A DNA stretch of 64,000 nucleotides from Oopsacas minuta (taxonomy: Eukaryota; Porifera; Hexactinellida; Lyssacinosida; Leucopsacidae): assembly GCA_024704765.1 (NCBI GenBank), contig JAKMXF010000277.1, positions 248,001-312,000 of the forward strand. The letters run 5' to 3'. The notes under the pieces are model-generated. The model did not search any database. It was not told the DNA's origin and saw only the letters and a list, made by a program, of their open reading frames with translations. The number at the start of each line of letters is the position of its first letter. Position 1 is the first letter of the stretch. The position numbers and the translations under genes are program-made. Positions 55,827 through 64,000 of this stretch are shown piece by piece.

Positions 55827-57850
55827 ATGGCTAATGATGAACGTAGACACCAATATTTTGTGTCTAAAGCAACGAAGCGACTAAAACGAGATCTGAAATT
55901 AATCCTCACTGATCCTATTCCAGCTATCGATGTAGCACCGAATGAAGACGATATTCTAGACTGGCATTTCGCTATACACGGTAAGAATGACACTCCATAC
56001 GAAAACGGTGTATACCATGGTAAGCTTGTGTTCCCTCCCAATTTTCCTTTTGGTCCACCTAAAATATTGTTCCTGACTCAAACGGGAGATTTGAAGTGAA
56101 CAAGAGGATTCGTTTCAGTCTGAGCGATTTCCACCCTGAAGAATGGAAGCCCGCATATTCAGTGACAGCTGTACTACGTGGTGTTTATGACTTTATGCAT
56201 GAATCGACTGAAACTATTGGAAGCATTAATTCTAGTGTAAGTGCTAGAAAGCAATTAGCTCTTGACAGTAGAGAATATAATCTCAAAAATGATACATTTT
56301 GTAGACTGTTTCCTAATATGATTCAAGATGATATGGGAAATGATGTAGATTCAGTTAGTCAAGACGAATCGAATCAAGGTAACAACGAGGTTGATTCGAG
56401 TGAGATTCCAGGGAGGATTGAAATGAATATAACACTAAAGACATATGCCACAACAAATCCTATTCCAGATCTTGGTACCAAAGTTCTACAGCATGGAACA
56501 ACTGATACAATTGATTCTCATCCTTCTACTCCTCAAAATCAAGATATTCTAGAAACAATTAATCCAAATTCTATTCCAGATCCTCAAAAACAGGAGGAAA
56601 CTAGAATCATAAATTCCCCAGAAAACGAGATATCCAATCCTCCCCTGAACCCCGAGACTCCAAAGTCAGAAGATGGAATCAGATTCACAACTATATTTCC
56701 ACCACCATTTAAGTCAGATATTAGCTCCGCCATTGAGCTTCAAGCAAGACAAACTCCTCCAATAAATGAACCAAATTCTCCAACACAGGATCAAGCTAAT
56801 ATTAATATTCACATCATAAACGAAATAAATGAAGTTCTGATTCCTCCAGAAAGATGTAATCCAAATTCTATTCTGAATCCTCAAAATCAAGAGGAAGCTA
56901 GAATCATAAATTCCCCAGAAAACGAGATATCCCGTCCTCCTCTAAACCCCGAGACTCCAGAGTCAGAAGATGGAATCAGATTCACAACTATATTTCCACC
57001 ACCATTTAAGTCAGATATTAGATCCACCATTGAGCTTCATGCAAGACAAACTCCTCCAATAAATGAAGATCTGATTCCTCTAGAAAGATGTAATTCTCCC
57101 TCAGTAAATAATGTGATGCCTCCAATGATAGACGAGAATATTCCTGCAGATAATGTAATCACTATACATACAGATACCGAGCTAAATGAAACTCTTACAA
57201 ATGATACTCCTACACAACCACCAGTTGGAATACCAATACCTCCTCCAGAAATGCCTTATAATACAGTTACATTACGAGAAGATTCTAATGCAGATCTCAA
57301 TAGCTCCTTAATAGCTACAAGTTCAGGCAGTCCTATAGGTATTCCTGTACCTCAGCCTTCGATAAAGCTCCCAGCGCAAGAGCCTGTTCGCCGTGCTCGT
57401 CCATTCAAAATATCACCAATATCACCTATACATTCTAGTTTATCACGAGAAAGGAATCCAAACTATAATCAACTTCCAGCATACGAAACACCACCACCCT
57501 ATTCACCTAAACAAATTTCCAATACCTCTATACAGCCGAATCCTTTAATGAATTATGCCATTGTTAATTCCCAGTATAATAATGCTGTTGTAATAGCGGA
57601 TTCAGCTCGAGTACCAAACAGAAAGAATCCTGCCAAAAGGCCAAGATCCATCCCCTTTATGTACAGAACGCAAAGTAGAAATCTTGGAGACATTGAAAAA
57701 GGAACTTTGCGGCAGGAGAGAAGTTACGAACTGCCAGAGATTAATCACCACGAAATTAACTGCTATTATATTGCATTACTTGTAATAGTAATCTTATCTG
57801 CTATTGGGCTTTTATATTTGTTTGCTCAACTGAAAATAAGCTTGAAGTAA
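55827..57850 (+). pseudogene. UBE2J-type tail-anchored E2, copy A (Cys to Arg, frameshift)
   Basis: An E2 fold of the UBE2J/Ubc6 type: DDILDWHFAIHG, GVYHGKLVFPPNFPFGPP, then SLSDFHPEEWKPAYSV. Where family members and copy B have Cys (KRICFSLSDFHP) this copy has Arg (KRIRFSLSDFHP, codon CGT instead of TGT at 56110-56112), so thioester formation is impossible. One base is also missing at about 56078 (GACTCAAACGG against GACTCCAAACGG), breaking the frame. Downstream the frame is open for about 570 codons: a Pro-rich linker with a tandem duplication (about 56590-56770 and 56875-57060), a PPPY motif and a C-terminal membrane segment (YYIALLVIVILSAIGLLYLF), expected to anchor in the ER. Corrected length would be about 674 residues, about twice that of human UBE2J1. 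Either a pseudogene or a dead, regulatory E2 with a sequence error. Confidence 0.85.
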
Positions 57851-58043
57851 TTGAGTGACTTCTCTTCTAGTTATATTAGAATGAATTTTAGAATATCTTT
57901 AGCGGAATATAGAAGATTTACACAATTTTTACAAAATACACAAATTCAGATCCTTAATACAAAATACATTACACATAACTATCATGAATAAATTCTTACA
58001 TCTCATTATAAATGTGAGTGCTAACTTTAAATTCTACGATGGC

Positions 58044-58619
58044 CTAATCAAGTGTAACGAGAGATTTCTGTCTCAGAAGGAATTCTCTATTCAATAATGT
58101 TAACCTACAATCCTGTACAGATAATCTTGTTAATTTCGGAAATGTGTAAGTGACTAACAAATCCATATTAATTGAACCGTCAATAACTAGTGAGTGTAAT
58201 TCGTCTAATCCAGTAAAAGCATTAACTTCAAAAGTGGTATTCACAGAATCTACTATTAGTTCTAAATTAATCATATTTAACAGTTTAGAAAACTGATAAC
58301 TGTTGTAATGACGGAGTCCATGTATAGTGAGCCATTCAATACTTAAAGCATTGTCGAATGCATTATCAGCTAATGCAAACCATTCTGCATCATATGTCTG
58401 TGTTAAGGTCAGGAATAATAGTTTAGGTTGGTTTAACATTGATGGAGTGATTGTGATTACAGATGGGAGTTTGAGTGAATGAAATACGATATCATACAGT
58501 TCAGTACTGCTTAATACAGGGAATACATCGAAGTGAATATTAGTAAGATCAATAACAGGCAAGTTTGGGAAATCAGTTAAAATTCCTCACTCAGGTATAG
58601 AGGTTGAGATGATGAAATA
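58044..58619 (-). pseudogene. LRR-EGF gene relic at the start of unit B
   Basis: Nearly identical to the middle LRR region of the gene at 50063-51430, but the cap, EGFs and anchor are missing at one end and the N-terminus and signal peptide at the other. The N-terminal loss is a clean 517-bp deletion relative to unit A (51092-51608 equivalent) at a 5-bp GTTAA microhomology. Confidence 0.85.
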
Positions 58620-59159
58620 GTTAATTACATGCTAAACACCACTAAATCCAGAAATATTAATTGTATTCTCCGAACATCTCGGAAACTATCTTCACTCACC
58701 ATAATACCGACAACATGTGGAGACCTAATCTCTAGCATCCTTATTGTACAGATATATAATTGTAATTGGAGATCATAAGCATATACCATAGATCAGAGAA
58801 TATATTAAAGTAATGCAGACCAAATATGGACATATAGCTATAGGAATTAAGAATTAATATTAATAAATGAAGAACAGAGCAGTTATAAGAGGTGCTTAAA
58901 ATTAAGAAGAGATAAACAATAATAAATATGCAAATATCTATAAAACAGCCAAACATAAGGAAAAATGGGTGTGCTTTACAATTACAAGTATGCAGTTTAG
59001 TATTATAAAGCTATTCAAAGTAATATTAGGGGAGTCGAGTATTCCATTACAGGGGTAGAATCGGGAGTAGGGGTGTTCTAAAGTTGGGGAGGGACCCCAT
59101 GTGGGATTCCATTCAGAGGGGCCCGGTGCACTATTCAGTTAGTATTAACACAAGAGGAG

Positions 59160-59722
59160 AATAAAGAATACAATTCCTTGAGATTTTAGTCAATTGGCAA
59201 CTCAAGTTCTGAACATGTAAATATATCAGAATCCAGAGTATATCCAGGATAACAATAACAGCTGTAAGATCCTACAGCATGGTACATATTTGTTGACAGT
59301 TATGTGTAGAAATAATACATACATCTATGTCAACACAGGTGTTAGTTTCAGTTTCAATCTCATATCCAGCTTCATAACCTTCATTACATTCACAATCAGC
59401 ACTGTTAACTGAATTCAAACATTGGTAGATGGAAATGGAGTGTTACTACAGTTTATATAGTTTGAGGAAGCAATAATTTTGTTGCCAGCTCAATTGCTCG
59501 GTGTAGAACATGTTCCATAAATTATACTACTGTAATCTTTATATCACTAACAAAGGCTAGACTACAATTGCATTCAAGGGGATTAATTTGAACAATAATT
59601 GAATTGAGAGATTTCTGTCTAAGAAAGAAGTTCTTATTCAAAGTTGTTAACCCACAATCCTGTACAGTTATTTCCCTTAGCTTAGGAAATGTGTAATTGA
59701 TAATATAATCAATAGCAATCAC
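59160..59722 (-). pseudogene. LRR-EGF gene relic in unit B
   Basis: Repeat of the relic at 52140-52705, about 7017 bp downstream, with very few differences. It was therefore already broken before the duplication. Confidence 0.8.
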
Positions 59723-59959
59723 GATCTCAGATCATGTTTAACGAACAATCGTTATCGTTATCGCCATCGTTAATATAGCGATCAACTAATGCTAGTAAAG
59801 GCTTATGCAGTATAGGCTGACATGCTTTTTGAACGCGCGCTGTCACAATTGGCACATGTTGTCTATAGCTATATACATGCTTTATTAAGAAGAATTTGAT
59901 GATAAATCTCGTTAATACGAATTATTTTAAGTAGGATATATCATATTTTTCTACTTATA

Positions 59960-60150
59960 TGATATGATGTAATATCCCATCGAATAACTAATGATATGAT
60001 GTAATATCCCATCGAATAACTAATGATATGATGTAATATCCCATCGAATAACTAATGATATGATGTAATATCCCATCGAATAACTAATGATATGATGTAA
60101 TATCCCATCGAATAACTAATGATATGATGTAATATCGTATCTAATAGCTG
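59960..60150. repeat. 32-bp tandem repeat, 5 full units plus a diverged one
   Basis: Same unit as at 52943, with starts at 59960, 59992, 60024, 60056 and 60088 and a diverged sixth at 60120. Two units more than in unit A, exactly explaining the change of offset from 7017 to 7081 bp. Confidence 0.9.
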
Positions 60151-60171
60151 GTAATAGGTCCAGTTATCACA

Positions 60172-60179
60172 TATATATA
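60172..60179 (+). promoter_or_regulatory. TATA box of Ubl copy B
   Basis: TATATATA, 57 bp upstream of the ATG at 60229. Confidence 0.65.
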
Positions 60180-60228
60180 ACCTGTAATACTTTACGATGC
60201 TCATTAACAATCTATCAGTTTTGCTAAG

Positions 60229-60856
60229 ATGGAGAGTATATTTATTGTTGGACTTGAAGGGAAAGTGAAAACTATTAATATCGAAAAAGTTCGAATGAAT
60301 GTAAGGCATATGTAAGGTTACTATATAGAATACTGAGTATAGTTATACCCAATTGCAGAGATACCAACTCTCGTGCATTTTAGCCGCTCAAACTGAAAAT
60401 CTCACTGTTTTTGGTTCCTTAACAGTAATTTTTAGCAGAGATGTCAAATCTCACAGATTCTTACTGTCTGTTTGGCTTTTGTTTGAGGCTATAGATTGGA
60501 ATTTATGAAATTGTAAATGTATGATTGCATATAATGTTCAACAATTTTAATATATTAAAATGTGTTCTGTATATTAGTCCAGCTTTCATAACCTAGAATC
60601 CATGGGGAATTTAGCGAAGGTCTGTCTATTTTCGAACTGTATTGATCTGTATCTAATTTTATAGAACTACACTATTAAAGAGTTGAAATCTCAAGTATTC
60701 ATAATATGTGGGATAGAAGTTGATGCTCAGAGACTGATCTACACCACTAAAGACCTGGAGGTTCAAAGGAATGGCAAAGAGTTAACTTTAAGTGACTATG
60801 GAATCCATGGTAATTGTAATATTATGCTGGTTGTGAGGCTACCTGGCGACACATAG
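60229..60856 (+). CDS. Ubiquitin-like modifier, copy B (Gly-Asp-Thr end)
   Basis: Join of 60229-60300 and 60665-60856, same splice sites and phase as copy A, 87 residues. Exon 1 is identical to copy A. Exon 2 has scattered replacements (R to I, E to D, IS to TT, E to Q, RD to GN) but keeps Arg72 and Val70 equivalents. The crucial change is at the C-terminus: LPGDT (GGC GAC ACA) instead of LPGGT, so the diglycine needed for activation by an E1 is lost. The frame is otherwise intact, so it could be a non-conjugatable binder or competitor, or an early pseudogene. The intron is shorter than in copy A. Confidence 0.8.
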
Positions 60857-61337
60857 AGTTGAATTTACATGTACGTGAGTGTTTGAGACTGTTTTATAAC
60901 ATTTACTCTAATTTCTATTATTCACTAACTTCCTTAGTAATTACGTGTGGTATATTCCATTATTTTGAGATATTCTCAAAAATTGTACATATATTGTATA
61001 TGATGTATTTTGTCAAAATATAAACTCGGCCGATAGAAAGCCTTGCCCAAACACATTTGCATTATTTTATGGACTGGGTTGGAATTAATTATTGCAATTA
61101 AGCTATATCTACCATATACCCACATACGATATCAGGATCCTAGACAACCTTTCATAAGTGGGGCTTAAGAAATATAGTGGAGGGGATTATTTCTTATTGG
61201 CAGGGTTGCCGTAGGAATTCCCATAGAATTTCCTGTGAGAATGGGATAGGAATGAGGATTGAATTCCGTTCCCATGACAACCGTACATATTAGCCAATGG
61301 CCATATAGGTAAATTAATAGTAGAAAAAGGGCTTAAG
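60857..61337. other. Intergenic, no gene seen
   Basis: Contains a GGGAAT-rich dispersed repeat at about 61210-61290 related to 39605-39700. No coding feature. Confidence 0.5.
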
Positions 61338-62023
61338 CAGGGGCGTCGGAAGCTGGTATTTTCATGGGAGGATTTAATGATGTGAATGCATGAATAATAA
61401 CACTCAATTTAGTAATCTAGATAGTCTAAATTAGAGCTTTGGCAATCTCCCAAACTTACTTCACGGTGTTAAGTATTTATGGACATTTGTAATTTTTGAA
61501 AATATAAACTGTAGTATATTCATTGCTTATATATTACTAGTGTAGTTGGTAATCAGCAGCCAATGAAACAAATGGAAAATTACTTTTTAACAAGCTTTGT
61601 TGTTAGTAGTAAATTATTACTATAAATGTGAGGTGCCAATTAACAACTAGATAATATGAAGATATAACTCCAGCAGGCTTCAACCAATGACTGGATGTGT
61701 GAGGTTTTTGTTGAAAAACTTCCCAACTGGCAACAACATGATAATATGAAAATAACTATAAACAAACTATGAAGGGGTGAGATAATACCCTCAAGGGGAT
61801 AACCCCCATCGTAGTTGGTTTATAATTATTTTCAAACAAGTATTGAGGATGCCGATCCGGGGTGTAAACTATTGTACATGATATCCCTCCTAAATTGGCA
61901 GAATGTTCTAATAAATTCGAAAATAATTAAATACTCACTCACAATTATAGGGGGGATTATCCCCCTCTGTCTAAATCATGGGGGGGATGAGTACCCCCAT
62001 CCCCCTCACTTCCGACGCCCCTA
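61338..62023. mobile_element. Non-autonomous hAT element with 8-bp target duplication
   Basis: Starts CAGGGGCGTCGGAAG and ends CTTCCGACGCCCCTA. Both sides carry the 8-bp direct repeat GGCTTAAG (61330-61337 and 62024-62031), the hallmark of hAT insertion. 686 bp, no transposase. Subterminal regions are rich in GGGGGATTATCCCCC-type inverted words. It is present only in unit B, so it inserted after the duplication or was lost cleanly from A. Confidence 0.88.
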
Positions 62024-62142
62024 GGCTTAAGCCCCCAAGCCCCCTCCCTTGTCTACGGCCTTGGATATATATATATTAAACTAAGATATTTTCCTCTATC
62101 ATCTGGATATTTGTAAATTGAATTCATAGAAAATATTTCCTG

Positions 62143-62964
62143 ATGTGTGCTGCAAAAGAAAGTGCATTAGACACACGTATGGTAAAGATCTGAGATGTGA
62201 GGAAGGCAGGAGATATGTATTTTATCAGAGACGAGACCAGAACTGTTTCATTTACCCATCCGACTGGTGAATGTTGTGTCTGCTATGACGATAGTGGATT
62301 AAAAATGCGCTGTGGACATTACATATGTCCAGATGATATCCTACTCAATACGTGGGAACAAATCCAACATCTAAAATTTGAAGTAAGTTGTCCAAGCTGC
62401 CCTGCTATCATAAGTATTGAAGATATTATGAAATTTGGACTGCCAGATTGCGAGGAAAAGCAATTCATAGAAGCAGCGATTTCCGTCAATTTCTGTGAGA
62501 GTCAAGACATACAACAGTGCCCGAATTGTCAGAGTTATTGTCAACGAAAGAAAACTGACACAGCTCAGGTACAGTGCACTATTTGTACCAAAAATATGAA
62601 AAAGAGTTTCGAATTTTGCTGGTTTTGTCTGAGAGAATGGAATAACGCAGCTAACTATCAAATTTGTGGCAATTTGAACTGCAAAAGAGAAGAAATTCAG
62701 AAACTACGAAATTCACCCAAAAAAGTATTCCGAGATGATGGAGGAAAAGTTCTATCTATTCCTATTCTAAGAGCATGTCCTAAGTGTTTTACTATAATTG
62801 AACACACAAAGGGATGTAACGAAATGACTTGTAAAGTTTGCAAAACAGCATTCTGCTTCATCTGCTTAGCAAAGACAGAAGAAGGGAGTTTAGTTTGCAG
62901 TGGGAGGACTTACACAGCCATAACATGTGTCGCTGCTCCTATTCAAACTAAATTGAGGTCGTAA
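62143..62964 (+). CDS. RBR-type E3, copy B (early stop, RING1 ligand lost)
   Basis: Homologous start at 62143, but the Trp codon of copy A is TGA at 62191-62193. Translation could restart at ATG 62215, giving 249 residues that still contain all three zinc regions. In RING1 the sequence is CGHYICPDD where copy A has CEHYICPDC: one predicted zinc ligand is Asp. On the other hand the first part keeps the canonical Cys-Gly-His. The in-between region and RING2 are well conserved and the catalytic GCN Cys is present (KGCNEM). Damaged RING1 would be expected to weaken E2 binding. It may be a decaying duplicate or one with altered function. Confidence 0.78.
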
Positions 62965-63406
62965 ATTTGAACTTTACATGTGTTTTGCTTTATTTAGCTT
63001 ACTAGAATTGAGATTATTTGTTTTGGTTAGTTTTGTAAAACTTCATAGTTTGTTATTATTTTAAAAGAAGTTCACGATCAATATTAGCCGATTGAAAGGG
63101 ACATTATTGCAAAATGGTTTTAACTGTTCCAGCTAATTTCAGGCTGTATTGTACTTTTAAATTAGATATGTATTAAATTTCATGTTTACTTTACTATGCT
63201 TTACTAGTGTATTAATTAATTAATGTCAACCCATATATCCTTTTGAGATATTTACAATATGTTGTTGTTTCCGCTACAAATCATACTTGTGCATAAGAGA
63301 ATTGAAATCGATTATATTTTATGTATATTAATATAGCTTTTTGTTGCAGAGTACTTGTAGCTATAGGTAATTTCCTCTACGTGGTTCAGTCACGGACATA
63401 TGCTCA
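62965..63406. other. Intergenic between RBR B and E2 B
   Basis: Near-identical to 55384-55826. No coding feature. Confidence 0.6.
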
Positions 63407-64000
63407 ATGGCTGATGATGAACGTAGACACCAATATTTTCTGTCTCGAGCAACGAAGCGACTGAAACGAGATCTGAAATTAATCCTCACTGATCCTATTC
63501 CAGCTATCGATGTAGCACCGAATGAAGACGATATTCTAGACTGGCATTTCGCTATACACGGTAAGAATGACACTCCATACGAAAACGGTGTATACCATGG
63601 TAAGCTCGTGTTCCCTCCCAATTTTCCTTTTGGTCCACCTAAAATATTGTTCCTGACTCCAAACGGGAGATTTGAAGTGAACAAGAGGATTTGTTTCAGT
63701 CTGAGCGATTTCCACCCTGAAGAATGGAAGCCCGCATATTCAGTGACAGCTGTACTACGTGGTGTTTATGACTTTATGCATGAATCGACTGAAACTATTG
63801 GAAGCATTAATTCTAGTGTAAGTGCTAGAAAGCAATTAGCTCTTGACAGTAGAGAATATAATCTCAAAAATGATACATTTTGTAGACTGTTTCCTAATAT
63901 GATTCAAGATGATATGGGAAATGATGTAGATTCAGTTAGTCAAGACGAATCGAATCAAGGTAACAACGAGGTTGATTCGAGTGAGATTCCAGGGAGGATT
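63407..64000 (+). CDS. UBE2J-type E2, copy B (catalytic Cys present, partial)
   Basis: Open from ATG 63407 through the window end, 198 codons. UBC fold with DDILDWHFAIHG, GVYHGKLVFPPNFPFGPP, TPNGRFEVNKRICFSLSDFH with the catalytic Cys, and the following EEWKPAYSV helix. The UBE2J family acts in ER-associated degradation with a C-terminal membrane anchor; the anchor would lie beyond 64000 and is seen in copy A. Unlike copy A there is no frameshift and no Cys replacement. It lies 442 bp downstream of RBR B on the same strand. Confidence 0.88.
   Translation, partial: MADDERRHQYFLSRATKRLKRDLKLILTDPIPAIDVAPNEDDILDWHFAIHGKNDTPYENGVYHGKLVFPPNFPFGPPKILFLTPNGRFEVNKRICFSLSDFHPEEWKPAYSVTAVLRGVYDFMHESTETIGSINSSVSARKQLALDSREYNLKNDTFCRLFPNMIQDDMGNDVDSVSQDESNQGNNEVDSSEIPGRI

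Larger units (their letters stand above)
51604..57850 (+). repeat. Segmental duplication unit A (LRR relic - Ubl - RBR - E2)
   Basis: Direct tandem duplicate of 58620-64000+. Offsets are 7016-7017 bp over the LRR relic, 7081 bp over the Ubl gene (two extra 32-bp units in B) and 7580-7584 bp over the RBR and E2 genes (the hAT element in B plus smaller indels). Flanking LRR gene sequence is part of the unit. Confidence 0.9.
58620..64000 (+). repeat. Segmental duplication unit B (runs off the window)
   Basis: Second direct copy of 51604-57850. It contains the LRR relic, the 32-bp repeat (five units), Ubl B, a hAT insertion, RBR B and the start of E2 B. The unit continues past 64000. Confidence 0.9.

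Overview
This is animal nuclear DNA, AT-rich, with compact genes. Spliceosomal GT-AG introns, TATA boxes 40-80 bp upstream of ATGs, long intergenic stretches full of small DNA transposons, and animal-type families (SETD2, PTP-PEST, TRAF-like, collagen-like, ApoL-like, tail-anchored UBE2J) all point to a metazoan. Few introns per gene, many GlyXY proteins and mono-ART/LRR-EGF expansions would fit an early-branching invertebrate such as a sponge with a small genome, but that placement is a guess.

Layout. 0.3-6.6 kb: a two-exon SETD2-type H3K36 methyltransferase (-) with a small secreted-protein gene inside its intron. 6.6-9.7 kb: no gene, a MITE and a perfect hairpin. 9.7-14.1 kb: a four-exon PTP-PEST phosphatase (+). 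15.4-28 kb: a tandemly duplicated block with an ankyrin/ADP-ribosyltransferase gene, three copies of a secreted LRR gene (one frameshifted, one truncated), a collagen-like gene, and a pogo/Tigger transposon carrying an 18-unit 22-bp satellite. 29-39 kb: three related LRR-EGF surface-protein genes and two copies of an N-acylated unknown protein. 40-45 kb: an ApoL-like gene and two more collagen-like genes. 45.7-49.0 kb: a large palindrome whose arms each carry a TRAF-like zinc-finger gene, with a MITE exactly at the centre. 49.6-64 kb: one LRR-EGF gene, several LRR relics, and a direct tandem duplication in which each copy carries, in the same order and strand, a ubiquitin-like modifier, an RBR-type E3 and a UBE2J-type tail-anchored E2.

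Most striking is this last block: a physically linked ubiquitin-like / E3 / E2 cassette in an animal genome, present twice. The copies decay in different places. Copy A keeps a Gly-Gly-Thr tail on the modifier and an intact RBR, but its E2 has Arg at the catalytic Cys position and a frameshift. Copy B keeps the catalytic Cys of the E2, but its modifier ends Gly-Asp-Thr and its RBR has lost a RING1 ligand and gained an early stop. With the TRAF-like, LRR, ART and ApoL-like genes, the window reads as a fast-evolving accessory, possibly immune-related, gene island flanked by two conserved housekeeping genes. Function is inferred from domains only.

Caution: four genes are interrupted by exactly one single-base indel each, three of them at or beside short homopolymers. 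Some 'pseudogenes' could be consensus errors.
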